A DNA stretch of 64,000 nt from Aspidiotus rigidus (GCA_035079385.1 JAVHKY010000023.1:5658001-5722000); one strand, 5' to 3'. Positions 43,065-54,718 are shown, numbered from the stretch's first letter. Program-made: numbers and translations. Notes: generated by a model not told the origin, from the letters alone.

Positions 43065-43164
43065 AACATCTACAAATTTAAATATTATATGAAATATTGG
43101 GTCATTAATTATATTAATTATATTTATTCAAGTTTTTATTGGATTTTTTATTTCAATAAATTAC
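43045..43164 (+). pseudogene. cob: cytochrome b 5' fragment in NUMT
   Basis: With the mitochondrial code the frame gives MKMFLIKTSTNLN, then MWNIGSLIMLIMFIQVFIGF, FISMNY. This matches the first transmembrane region of cytochrome b (WWNFGSLLG...QI.TG.FLAMHY). The N-terminus before WN is about ten residues shorter than usual. Similarity stops after NY at 43164, which defines the right NUMT edge. Confidence 0.8.
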
Positions 43165-43238
43165 GGACCTGAGGAGATATGGAGTGATTCACTTCCCTTT
43201 CTTTACTTGTGATACTGGCATTGATTTATGTATTGAAA

Positions 43239-45165
43239 GATGTTTTTTTTTTTTTTTTTTTTTAATTTATTTTAACGAGCATTTAAGATACACAACCGGG
43301 CTATTAGCTCGACGAATATCACATACATAGTAGTATAGGTGTAATTTACATCTTGGCATGATGAGTTAGGGATGAATATGGTGATGGTATTAGTGTGCGA
43401 ATTATTACTTTTATATGTGTATAATATATATTTATTGATATAATTATATATAAATTTTTTTTTATATGAAGGAGTAAAATTGGGTGAGGCGTATGTATTG
43501 GAGGGAGGAGGTTATTGTGTCTGAATTATTTATTGATGCTTGAGAGTGTGAGGAGGGTACATTTAGGGAAGAGCGGAGAGAAGCGAGTAGTGGACAGGAA
43601 AAGAAGTGTTTGACTGTTAAAGTCTCTTCTTCGCAGTAAGGACAGGATGGGGGAGCTAGAAGATCGGGGTTGATGTGGTAGGAATGTGTGATACGAGTAT
43701 GACCAATTCTTAGACGAGTGAGATCAACCTCTTCACGTCTAGTATTTCTTAAAGAGGAGAACCAGGGTATGGGAGTTCGTTTAATACTGTGAAATTTGTT
43801 AGTCGTGTGGTTTTTCCAGAATGTTTTCCATTTTCGGAGGACGAGAAGCCGGTAGTGATTTTTGTAATCGGAGACAGGTAAACGGGTGTAATCGGTTATT
43901 TTAGTTAAGGAAGTGGCGTTTTTGGCGGCTCTGTCGACTGCATCATGTTCTGGAAGATTGATATGACCAGGGATCCATATGAATGTGATTTGGGTGTTGA
44001 TTGACTTAAGGATAAGTAGTGTGAGGTGAATACGTTGAATAAGGGGGTGAGTGCTATACGTGTCTGGTATGGAGTGTAAAGAAAAAACTGAGTCAGTGAG
44101 GAGAAGGAATTTGCCGTTTGGAGGGAGTTGGGAGAGATGAGAAAGGCAGGAGAATATAGCCATCAGTTCAGCTGTAAATATGGATGCAGTGTTGCGTATA
44201 CGGTGAGAAGTAAGGCTTATGGAATAAGCGTAAGCAGTCTTATTCAATTTTTTAGATCCGTCTGAAAGGCAAATTGTGTAATCCGGATATTCTTGTATCA
44301 TCTGTCGGATGGTTTCGATAATCATGTTGTTATTAGATTTAGGGAATTGTATGAGGTCAAGACGTATGTTTGGTTCAGGGAGCGTCCAAGGTGGGGAGGT
44401 AATGTAAATGGGTTGCAAAGGATTTGCTTGGAATGGCTTATTGAGGGAGTGATTGAATTGGAGAAGGATATGTTTATTGTGAGTCGAAAAGGGTCGAGTG
44501 TTTTGTAGAAAGATTGAGTTATATATAGGAAGATCAGGGAATTGGGAGACAGCGGATAAGAAATCAGAAGTTAGGATGAGTCTACGAAAGGAGAGTGGAG
44601 GTTCAGCGGCTTCTGCACATAAACTAAGTTTGGGGCTTGTGCGGTAGGCATCTAAGGCCATTCTCAAGGAGGAGGTTTGAATGGTATCAAGTAACGAGAG
44701 AACAGATTTGTTGGCTAAATTGTATGTTGGTGCCCCGTAATCTAATATAGATCGAATAAGACTTTTGTAGAGTTGTAGTAGTAATTTTCTGGAGCATCCT
44801 TTAGAGGGGTGTGATACGAATTTAATGACGTTTAAGGCACGTATACATTTTGCTTTTAAATATTTGATATGGGGGGTCCAGGAAAGTTTCTGATCAAAAT
44901 GGAGGCCGAGAAGTTTAGCAGAATCGCGGAACGGAATTACGAAATTTTGTAGGAAAAGAGGTTGAAAGTAGGGTATAGGGCGTCTTTTTTTAAAAATCAC
45001 CAAGTAGGTTTTAGAAGTAGAAAATTTGAAGCCATTTTTTGATGTACGATGCAGTGATTAGATTTAGTGTTTCCTGTAGAAGTCTGTGGGCTCGTTGAGG
45101 GTTTGAAGAACAGATGGAAATGGTGAAGTCGTCAGCAAAATTGAAAAATGTTGAAATTATTGATT
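43239..45165 (-). mobile_element. 5'-truncated non-LTR retrotransposon with RNase H, antisense
   Basis: On the minus strand the element begins at the RT catalytic box (FNFADDFTISICSS, near 45150) and ends with an A tail, seen as a T run at about 43241-43262. RT thumb, RNase H and a terminal Cys/His cluster follow in order. It belongs to the same broad family as the copy at 13.5-15.2 kb. The right edge of the NUMT is only 75 bp from the A tail. No convincing target duplication was found. Confidence 0.85.
43462..45003 (-). pseudogene. Non-LTR ORF2 C-terminal part, open for 513 codons
   Basis: This frame starts in the RT thumb (VIFKKRRPIPYFQPLFLQN, then SAKLLGLHFDQKLSWTPHIK and SLIRSILDYGAPTYNLANK). 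RNase H I follows from about residue 240: ICLSDGSKKLNKT (first Asp), FTAELMAIFS (Glu), LLTDSVFS (second Asp) and FIWIPGHINLPEHDAVDRAA (His box and final Asp). It ends with CPYCEEETLTVKHFFSCPLL, the C-terminal zinc cluster. One frameshift near 45010-45040 separates it from the upstream FADD box. The RNase H active-site residues are all intact, so the copy is young although 5'-truncated and not self-mobile. Confidence 0.85.
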
Positions 45166-45259
45166 GAAATCGCAATCAAGAGGCTGTATTGTAATAATTA
45201 TTTGAGGCAAGAAAATTTTCAACGTCTCAGCCTGTTTACCTACGTGTCCAAGTAAAGAT

Positions 45260-45453
45260 CCATTCATTAATTACTTATTCGGAAGATTTTGCCTATTTTA
45301 ACCCCCTCCCCCATGTAAGGATGCATAAGATTTTTTGGACCTCTCCCTCGCCTTTCTTACGTAAGATTTTTCCAAATATTCTGAAAAATGAAAAAAAAAA
45401 GCTTCTACCCAAGTAAGGTTATTTAGTGAGGCCCTTACGTAATTAATGAATGG
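45260..45453. mobile_element. 194-bp MITE-like element
   Basis: CCATTCATTAATTAC at the left and GTAATTAATGAATGG at the right are exact 15-bp inverted ends; the next bases (TTA, TTACGTAA) are partly symmetric. The interior has two TACGTAAG-like and ATGTAAGG words. It is too short to code. Confidence 0.55.
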
Positions 45454-45944
45454 CCTCTAAGTAATTCTAGGTAATTCTCACAATGTCGTGGTTGATTAGA
45501 TCCCATTTTGACTGCTGAAAGACGTTCATTCATTCATCGTAAGTCATGGTGGTAGTATTTGAAATCTCTGAAGGCGAACGAATCGAAATACAAACTCTGA
45601 TTTTCTTTATAAAAATTATTTTCGTACGAAATCTATCGAATTGTTATTTAACCATCGTGACACGATTAACCTGGCCATGGAAGAATGGACCAATCTTAAA
45701 AAGTCGATGCCAACCCTTATTGCGAATAATGAAAATTCTACGGGGATATCTGCAAGTCTAAAAGTATGGTATGGAAATAGATGAAGAAGTTTTAGGATCA
45801 CATTGCTACAAAAAGACCTATGAAAAAAGCAATCACTCTATTTTTTTAACTTACGATTTTTTCATAGGTATCAAGTATCATAGACTTATAAAATATCTCT
45901 GATGCAAGATTTAATAATTTCATTCCTCTTTTTTTTTGTTTCAG

Positions 45945-46645
45945 ATAAATGATGTGATTAGAAGCATTTAAAAAGCTTATTTCTGTATAGAGTTCTGTAC
46001 ATCGTATTACATACATTATTTTGCCGCTATAATCTAAGTTTCCCTTCTTGTGAATGTATATTTTTTGTTTCTTCATTATTTTGAAATAATTGATTTATTG
46101 TTGTTCGCTTGTCGATTTTGTCTTTCTTTGTTGTCGAAGTATTATATATGGTAAGATTTTTTTTTACGATCAATTGTTTTGTTCAGTCTCAGTTTTTAAA
46201 TTTTATAATATCATAATAGATCAAAATTATTCATGTATGATTATTTTTGTTCACTGATATTAATAATGGTGATAATTTTGTCTTCATTACTTACTAATAA
46301 TTATAGGTTTTGAATTAAATATCATGTTCTTGAATAGGAGTTCTTAGTTCTTTAAGAGAGAGAAAGCATGATGCTCTTTGCGTATTTGATGGGCATACTT
46401 GCAATTTAAGTAATACAGTATTATACATCACAAATACTTTTTAACCAATGCATGATTGTGTTTTAAAAAAGTTTGTTGATGATTTTAATATTTTGAGTGT
46501 ATTTATAAGTGTAAAGTAATATGTTTCATTGTGAACGATGATTGTTAATTTATTATTTTAAGAATTTTAAACGTATCTAGTTACCTTAACAAAATTTTCT
46601 TATATACCGTACGAATTTCAAATAAAACTCGTTTTGTACTCACCT
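45945..46645 (+). other. Candidate 3' UTR exon of the ZP gene
   Basis: A strong acceptor (a T-rich tract ending TTTTTTTTGTTTCAG at 45944) is followed by T-rich, stop-rich sequence and AATAAA at 46621-46626. Together with the donor at 40970 this would make a spliced 3' UTR containing a 5-kb intron that holds the NUMT and a non-LTR copy. It is inferred from splice signals alone. Confidence 0.35.
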
Positions 46646-47459
46646 ATATGTTCTTTTCGTACAAATTTTGATCTTATGCGTGGGGGCGATTTCTATTTTA
46701 CATTTCCAGCAGCTTATTATCCAATGACTTTGAATTGAAGAGTTTACAGAATCACTCACGTGGAGAAATTGTCCGTATAATTTTCTATTGAATGTGTAAG
46801 TTACTTTTTTACTTTGAAACTTCTTTTTATTAGTTCTATTGTTGACGTTTTTAATAACTCGGTTCTTTCTCTTGTTCTAGATACGCATCAATGGATTTTT
46901 ACATTTTTCTTGGGTTTTAGAAATCTAATGAAGACCTGACTGGCTTCGCGGTAATTATATGAATCAAACGAAATGTGGTGCGATATAGCAGAATGAATGG
47001 GTCTGCACTAATGAGCAAAAAATGAATACGACAAGGAGATCCTGTCATCCGAGGTTACCTGCCGTCATTTAGTAGGTCCTCGTATGTACTTCATTTTTAC
47101 GTTTAGCAAGGTCTTCAAAACATTAAAATAAATTTTTGAAAGGATTGCGCACCTCGTCTTAAATGTTGACCGGTTTTCTACTGTGGAGAATTCAATTCTC
47201 GGTGTTATTTCGATTAAACTTTCCTCATAATATGAACACCATGAAATAGATCATAACCGAAAATTAGCCTCGTAAAATTTTTATTGAATTCTTTAGTGAC
47301 AAGAAAACTCGGTAGGTATTTCATGCTCCTAATTGTGAATAATGATAATGTATTTGAATTGAATTCTTCTTGAATACAACTGTGGCAACCATCACGATTG
47401 AAGTTTGTGTCTTAGAAGATTGAAAAAGTGAAATCCTAATTCATAAATTATTCGGGAAA
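46646..47459. other. No gene seen
   Basis: AT-rich intergenic sequence. No domain, RNA gene or repeat recognised. Confidence 0.5.
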
Positions 47460-47710
47460 AGCAGTTTGCGGCCCGACCTCGCATCCAGATTGCGGCTGAA
47501 AAAAAATAATAATGCAAGCATATTGCGGCCCAAAAATTTTTTCGAGTGACCCACATTGCGGCCAAAAAATTTTTATTTGCGACCATTATTGCGGCCAAGA
47601 AAACGAAAAATTCCGACCCCTGCAAATGCGTGTAATACATCTCATTTAGCGTATTATCCTTTACCTCGTGGTTACTGCATCAATGATGAGTAATCGATCT
47701 TGCAGGACTG

Positions 47711-47746
47711 AATGTGACGAATGAATGAATGAATGAATGAATGGAA
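47711..47746. repeat. (GAAT)n microsatellite
   Basis: About six tandem GAAT units between the left motif array and the FLYWCH ORF. Confidence 0.7.
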
Positions 47747-47804
47747 TTACGATCAGTGTGATTTAAGACGCCTAAGCTTTCAACATATATTTTCGTGATA
47801 CATT

Positions 47805-48191
47805 ATGTATAGCAAACGTGGCGAGGAGCTGCGTGTCGTCGACGGGTACAAGTTTCGGTGGCACAAGAATTTGAAACACGAAGTGGAGCGATGGGTATGC
47901 ACGAATAAATCTTGTACTGCTTTTATCAAATTCTCAGCTGGTAGGCAAGTAGACTCGAACTTAGATCATAACCATACACGCGATCCCTCTAGCCGTCTAC
48001 TCAGGCAGAAGGTGGCTAATGCCTGTAAGAGAAAGGCCACAGAGGACCTCTTCGAGAGACCTAGTAAGATGATGCGCCGAGAAATGTCTGCCGATGCATT
48101 GCAGGTATTGACGGAGCAGGATTTTTTTGGCCGCAAAATGGTAGCCTCGGGGGCCGCAAACTGGTTCCACAGTGGGCCGCAATCTGGATGA
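47805..48191 (+). CDS. FLYWCH zinc-finger protein fragment, Mutator-like-element type
   Basis: A 128-residue ORF. Residues 2-57 form a FLYWCH-type zinc finger: YSKRGEELRVVDGYKF, aromatic/basic FRWHKN, ERWVCTNKSC (C32, C37), then DHNH (H55, H57). The finger binds DNA in relatives. Residues 65-100 (RQKVANACKRKATEDLFERP, SKMMRRE) match the linker that in insect Mutator-like proteins precedes the transposase core. The core is absent: the frame runs into the GGCCGCAA repeats, whose translation gives the last 20 residues, then stops. So it is a truncated transposon protein, possibly a captured exon. ATG at 47805 is the only reasonable start. Confidence 0.65.
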   Translation: MYSKRGEELRVVDGYKFRWHKNLKHEVERWVCTNKSCTAFIKFSAGRQVDSNLDHNHTRDPSSRLLRQKVANACKRKATEDLFERPSKMMRREMSADALQVLTEQDFFGRKMVASGAANWFHSGPQSG

Positions 48192-48192
48192 C

Positions 48193-50549
48193 TTCAGATT
48201 TACGTTTATGCTGGTCTCCTCCTCTCAGAACCGTTGGAAGGAGCTATAGACATGTGGAGTGCCCTCTCACTCAATTTCTGATTTTAGAACGGTCTGAATT
48301 TTGGGTGCTACGTTTTCTCTGAATAAGTTTGTCTATTGTACGGAACCTCACACTCTTCAATCCTTGGAGGTTGGAAGCATGCAGTACTTAATTTGGACGA
48401 TTCGTGCCTTTTTGGAATGAGTACAAGTGGAATCGTTTGTGCTATGTTTATTCTGGTACCCTAGCCCTACAATTGTTATCCGTTGCATGTTCACGGTGAG
48501 AGTATGGCTGAAGTACCGTTTGTGGTCACAGTGGACAAATCTACAGAAATTCGTATTGTTTTAGGCGACGGACGGAATTCTGTCAAGTGCTTGCGGTGAC
48601 AAATTAACAAAAGCTCCGCGTATGATCAAAGCTGTTGACTCTCGTTTCAGACGAAGGAGGGTACGATACCGACATGTTGGTCACAATGTATACTATATCC
48701 AATAGCAAGCGCTGAGGACATTGATACATATCTTCTTTATCAATTCAACAGGAATGTTTTTCAAAAATGTTTACTATGGCTGAAATCAACGAAGATGGGA
48801 GCTTAAGAAATGAGCAGAAAACAAAAAGAATATTTTTATATTGTGAACTGGTTTCAATTTTATTAATTTCTGTAAATTGCAACGAAAATCTGAAAGTTTA
48901 AAATCTGGAAAAACAGAAAATACCGGTACTTACTTTCATATTTTCGGCGTTTTTTAGTTTCGATTAGTCTTTTCTTCTTGCTGGTACAAGTAAGTCGCTC
49001 TCCATTTTCAAAAAGTATGGTTTTGAAGATTTTGTACTGAAATAATTGAAAATGTTTTCCAGATATTTCAAGGAAGAATTCTGTAAGGAACTTACCTGTC
49101 CTGAAATTAGAATTGGTAATTTCTAGTAGAAGACAGCTTGAAAAGGATTTGAAAATGGCGCCTCTTTGTCGTCTTTACCAAAGAATTTTATTTTCTCGGA
49201 AAGGTGTCCACAGCAGCGTTACTCACTAACACCAAAATAAGTTGTAGACCATAAGAGCTTACTGCAAGATGGTACTGCTTGTCCAACGTGTCTGTCGCAG
49301 TAGAATGTCTTTCGATATTGAAAATTAAGAGGTAGAACTCCACATCGCAGTGCTTCTTGTGGGTATCACTGTGAGTGAAAATTTTTGTTCGCTGCAGATG
49401 AAGTCAAGATCCGATACAAAAATATCTTCTGCTATACATTTTGTGAGTAAGTATTATGCTAGCGACTGCCAATTAGTGTTGAGAAATAAATGATTGTGCA
49501 TTGAGATTTTGTACCTACTTATTTTCAAAAGTACCTTGCTGATTAGATTGAAGAAATTTTCTTCTGTAGAAGAAGCCGAAGTTTGAGACATTATCTACGA
49601 ACACTTAATGTACTTTTTTCGCTATGTTCATAATGCATTATAACACCGCTAGAGCCCATTGAAAAATTCATTTTTTATACCCGACTGTGCTTATATAGAA
49701 ATTTTGTGTATCGAAGTTTTTTATTTTAATGGCATGTAAGAATTGTACCTTCCCATTTTTATCATCAGAGGCCCAAATTGTTTGGTGCTAAAAATGTAAA
49801 TTATAGGTAATCTAATGTTAGAAAAGAAAAATGGAGGAAAGTCGCATTCTTTGGTGTTTTCACTAATTCTCGAATTTTGAAGAACCAAATTCATTAATAT
49901 CAAATCCCACGAATTTTTGGATCAAAATTATTTCATTTTGGACCAATATTTATGACCTACCTAGCAAAATGAAGAGAACCATTTTACTGTTCCATGGAAA
50001 TTGAGTTTTTTCGTTGATAATTATTGAAGCGAAATTAGGTTGTATCTTCAGCACTACTGTTTCAGAAAAAAATTTTTAGTTTTGATTTGAGCCAGAAAGG
50101 CTCTAGCCGGGTAATAATGGCGATCCGGCCTTAGTCGGAAATCTCGAATTCAACTATCGGGAGTTGTTGGGAAATTTTCAGCCACCCAAGGCTATTCTAT
50201 CCTCTGTGATATTTCTACAGCTCGTAATTTTCAATGAATCCTCTTGTGCAAAATCGTGCTTTGGAAGGAAAATGAATCATCTCAAGGGCCATTTATGATC
50301 ATTATTTCGAGCGAAAAAAAAGGAAGAAAATTCCATATAAAATTCGTATTTTTTAATTAAAAAATTTTTTTCAAGTATGTTGTTACAGAGGGCCCAAGCT
50401 GAAAAAAATATAATATGAAGTATTGGACAGTCACCTAAAACATGTATTTTTTTCAGAATTTTTGGAAGGGTGGAAGACCACGAAAAATTGAGGTCTGTAA
50501 ACGGTTGCCAACTCTCGCCAATATGGTCGCATCGTCTTCGGCTTTGACT
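48193..50549. other. No gene seen
   Basis: AT-rich sequence without a recognisable exon or element. Short ORFs (for example 49721-49903, minus) carry no motif. Confidence 0.5.
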
Positions 50550-53265
50550 TCGTACTCCTCGATTTTTTACTATCTCCAGAGTGTTCCAACGACTGGAGGA
50601 TTTACTTAATATTTTTTACGAACTTGGCGGACGTGTTTATAGGTATAAGAATTGACCTTATCGATGAACGAAATACTAATTTTCAGTATTCTCCAGGTTA
50701 AAAAAGTATATTTTATCAATTTTTCTTTATTTCTAGATCGTTTCAGCGACTGGGGAATTCTTTGAATAAATTTTTTGATCTCGTCGGACGTGTTTATGTA
50801 TATAAGAATTAACCTTATCAAAAATCAAAATACAAAGAATCAGAATCCTCCAGTTTGAGAAAGTCTATTTTCTCGATTTTTTTGTTAGACCGTTCCAACG
50901 ACTGGAAAATATTTTGACTAATTTTTCCGAACTCGGCGGACGTATTTACGTAAGAATTGACCTAATCTATGAACAAAACACCAAAATTCAGGATTCTCCA
51001 GGTTGAAAACGTGGATTTTCTCGATTTTTTACCATTTCCAGAACATTCCAGCGACTGGAGAATTTTTTTTCAATTTTTTTTTTAGTCGGCGGACGATTTT
51101 ACATAAAAATTGACCTAATGGATGAATGAAATACAAAAAACCACGGGCTCTCCAGGCTGAAAAAGTCGATTTTCTCGATTGTTTACCATTTCCAAAACAT
51201 TCAGCGACTGGAGAATTTTTTGTCAATTTTTTTTCAACTTGGCGTATAAGTTTACATGAGAATCGACCTAATCGATGGACGAAATACAAAAAACCACGGG
51301 TTCTGCAGGTTGGAAAAGTGGATTTCTCGATTTTTTAGCATTTCCAGAACATTCCAGTGACTCGAGAATTTTTTGTCAATTTTTTTTTGAACTCAGTGGA
51401 TGATTTTACATAAAAATTGACCTAATCAATGAACAAAATACAAAAAACGACAGGTTCTGCAGGTTGAAAAAGTGGATTTTCTCAATTTTTTACCACTTCC
51501 AGGACATTCCAGCAACTGAAGAATTTTTTGACTATTTTTCCAAACTCAACGAACATGTGTACACATAAGGATTGACTTCATCGATGAACGAAATACGAAA
51601 AGTCACGGTTCTGCAGGTTGAAAAAGTGGATTTTCTCAATTTTTTACCACTTCCAGAACATGCAGCGACTGGAGAATTTTTTGTCCATTTTCTTTTGAAC
51701 TCGGCGGACGATTTTACATAAAAATTGACCTAATTAATGAACGAAATACAAAAAAAACGGGTTCTGCGGGTTGCAAAAGTGGATTTTCTCGATTTTTTAC
51801 CATTTCTAGACCGTTCCAGCAACTGGAGAATTTTTTGTCAATTTTTTTTTTGAACTCGGTGGGTAATTGTACATAAAAATTGACCTAATCGATGAATGGA
51901 ATACAAAAAACCACGGGCTCTCCAGGCTGAAAAAGTTGATTTTCTCGATTGTTTACCATTTCCAGAACATTCAGCGACTGGAGAATTTTTTGTCAATTTT
52001 TTTTTGAACTTGGCGGACGATTTTACATAAAAATTGACCTAATCAATGAACGAAATATGAAAGTTCTGCCGATTGAAAAAATGGTTTCTCGACTTTCCTC
52101 ATTTCCAGAACATTCCAGCGACTGGAGAATTTTTTATCAATTTTTTTTGAACTCTGCGGACGATTTTACATAAAAATTGACCTAATCGATGAACGAAATA
52201 CAAAACACCACGGGTTCTGCAGGTTGAAAAAGTGGATTTTCTCAATTTTTCACCATTTGCGGAACATTCCAACGAATGGAGAATTTTTTTTCAATTCTTT
52301 TTTGAACTTGGCGACGATTTTACATAAAAATTGACCTAATAAATGAACGAAATATGAAAAACCACAAGTTCTGCAGATTGAAAAAGTGGATTTTCTCAAT
52401 TTTTCACCACTTGCGGAACATTCCAGCGACTGGAGAATTTTTTATCAATTTTTTTTTAACTCTGCGGACTATTTTACATAAAAATTGACCTAATCAATGA
52501 ACGAAATATGAAAAACCACGGGTTCTGCAGGTTGAAAAAGTGGATTTTCTCGATTTTTCACCATTTCCAGAACATTCCAGCGACTGGAGAATTTTTTGGC
52601 AATTTTTTTTTCAACTCGGCGAATGATTTTACATAAAAATTGACCTAATTGATGAACGAAATACAAATAACGACGGGTTCTCCAGGCTTAAAAAGTTGAT
52701 TTTCTCGATTTTTCACCATTTCCAGAACATTCCAGCGACTTGAGAATTTGTTGACAATTTTTTTTTGATCTTGCCGGACGATTTCACATAAAAATCAACC
52801 TAATTGATGAACGAAATAAAAAAATCCACGGGTTCTTCTCGAGGCTGAAAAAGTAGATTTTCTTGATTTTTTACCATTTCCAGAACATTCCAGCAACTGG
52901 AGAATTTTTTGTCAATTTTTTTTTCAATTCGGCGGACGATTTTACATGAAAATCAACCTAATTGATGAACGAAATACAAAAATCCACGGGTTCTCCAGGC
53001 TGAAAAAGTGGATTGTCTCGATTTTTCACCATTTCCAGAACATTCCAGCGACTGGAGAATTTTTTGTCAATTTTTTTTTAACTCTGGACGATTTTAGAAC
53101 GAAATACAAAAAAAGACGGAATCTGCAGGTTGAAAAAGTGGATTTTCTCAATTTTTTACCACTTCCAGAACTTTCCAGCGACTGGAGAATTTTTTGTCAA
53201 TTTTTTTTTGAACTCGGCGGATGATTTTACATAAGAATCAACCTATTTGATAAACGAAACCTAAA
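50550..53265. repeat. Satellite array, ~17 units of ~153 bp
   Basis: The word CATTCCAGCGACTGGAGAAT and close variants recur at about 50584, 50740, 50894, 51046, 51199, 51352, 51507, 51660, 51817, 51970, 52113, 52267, 52424, 52576, 52730, 52886, 53042 and 53177, a mean spacing near 153 bp. Each unit also has TTTACATAAAAATTGACCTA, GATGAACGAAATAC, a GTTCTGCAGGTTG word and GTGGATTTTCTCGATTTTTT. The first three units are more diverged and the centre more homogeneous, the usual satellite pattern. An A run follows at 53382-53405. The period equals 51 codons, so fragments of ORF appear on both strands; these are not genes. Confidence 0.92.
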
Positions 53266-54290
53266 AATAGATTTTTGTCGAGCTAGATTTGCGTTTCATC
53301 CCACATTGTAGTGTTGTCTTAGATAGGATGTTTTCCCCACTTTTTCGTCATCTTGCTCGTATTTTTCGAAGATATTTTTTACTAAAAAAAAAAAAAAAAA
53401 AAAAATAGAAAGAAACAAATTTCAACCAAGTCTGTACTCATACTCTTCAAAGTTCTGAAAGATCATAAAACTTCGAAAGTTTTCGTAAACCACCCATGCT
53501 ATGAAACAACGCGAAAATGGGAAAAATTCCATCAATTTTGAGCTGACGAAGACTAGTCGGTATTTCGAAGACACATCGTTAGGTATCCATATTCGTGTTC
53601 GAGCGAATTCCTGTCGTAACTCGAGTTTTCGACGACGCGTATAATAAAATTATAGGTATATAGCGGTATTTCCATGTGAGTAAATTACAAAAAATGGAAT
53701 GTGAGGTGAAGACGTAGAAAAACGGAGATACGATTCTTCCTCCCTTCGCGTGATGGGCTACATTATTATTATTATAGGCTCGCGTCATTAGAGGGTCTTT
53801 GTCTTAGAATAGACGTCCATCGTATAAAGGAAAACACGTTTTGTTGGAACACAAAGATACTTCAGTGTAGAGTTTCCGAGATGTTTGACAGTTGGATTTT
53901 TTTTTATCCGTATGCTGCCCCTACTTTACATTTCATACAGATACCGTTGTTCGTCTAGATAAACCCACGTTGTATCGTTTTCTTCCAACTTCATCTGATG
54001 GTGATTTTCTCGTACCTATGTCCTTGGAAATGAAGTTACGTCTTCTCAATTCGATATAGTCAAGAAAATTGGCAAGTTTTGTGAATGAATTTACGGTTAA
54101 CGGTTTGTTCTGGCGTCATTTCATAAAAATTATTCGTCGAGATATCGCAATTTTTGTACAGGTGTACAAGTCTACACTCGACGCAAGGGTATTTGCATAT
54201 GATAGAACGTGATAGAAGTAATTCATTTCTTCGTGACTAAAAAACTGAATGATAGATTTGGTCCAGCGTGAAGACCTATTGTATTGAATA
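53266..54290. other. No gene seen
   Basis: Sequence between the satellite and the 3' end of the PQ-rich gene. No exon recognised. Confidence 0.5.
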
Positions 54291-54312
54291 AAAATAATGA
54301 AATGTAAAAAAC

Positions 54313-54318
54313 TTTATT
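54313..54318 (-). terminator. Polyadenylation signal of the PQ-rich gene
   Basis: AATAAA on the minus strand, about 400 bp downstream of the stop codon. It gives a plausible 3' UTR of 54719 down to about 54290. Confidence 0.5.
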
Positions 54319-54718
54319 GAAGTACAAAAAAAAAAAAATCAATTCGAAGCGTACAGAATGTATAAAAAATAATCACGAGTTTTAAATTATTTTCGAGATA
54401 TTCAAACAGTGTCTCAAAATAATACGCCTATTTACGTCAGACATTGACGTAGTCGCTTAACATACAGCCTGCATCCGCGGAATTGCATTCCAGTTATAAG
54501 GCAAAAATGCAACTTCTGGTCCACGACTTGTATAATATATCGCTTCTAGCAAACGATTACAGCCTTAGAATATCATTCTTTTACGTCAGAACAGGGCATT
54601 AACCTGTTGAACAAGTCTCGCAGCGAACAGAAAATATTGACTCATCAGAAAACGATGAGGAAAATTTATAAATAGACGTAGGCCTATATGATAAACTTAG
54701 TATAGAGTAGTATTGATT

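Larger units (their letters stand above)
42405..43164. mobile_element. Nuclear mitochondrial insertion (NUMT), ~760 bp
   Basis: Composition changes abruptly to nearly pure A+T between a C-rich flank on the left and ordinary nuclear DNA on the right (from GGACCTGAGG at 43165). Reading with the invertebrate mitochondrial code (TGA Trp, ATA Met, AGA Ser) gives the N-terminus of cytochrome b at the right end, a tRNA with a TGT anticodon, an nd6-position ORF and a minus-strand nd5-like start. The frames lack stops in that code, so the insertion is recent. A chimeric assembly is the alternative and can only be excluded with reads. Confidence 0.8.
47460..48192 (+). mobile_element. FLYWCH ORF bracketed by opposed TTGCGGCC arrays
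   Basis: TTGCGGC(C) occurs at 47466, 47490, 47523, 47556 and 47589 (with a variant at 47577), all in one orientation. The inverse GGCCGCAA occurs at 48129, 48152 and 48175. Longer matches are CATCCAGATTGCGGC (47482) against its inverse at 48175-48189, and CAGTTTGCGGCC (47462) against its inverse at 48152-48163. Such clustered, opposed short motifs resemble subterminal transposase-binding sites of class II elements. The ORF between them matches the N-terminus of Mutator-like transposase-associated proteins. The termini are not defined. Confidence 0.5.

Noticed and set aside
51029..51338. ORFs on both strands inside the satellite
   Set aside because: The satellite period of 153 bp keeps frames open over a unit or two. 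Indels break the frame in most of the array.
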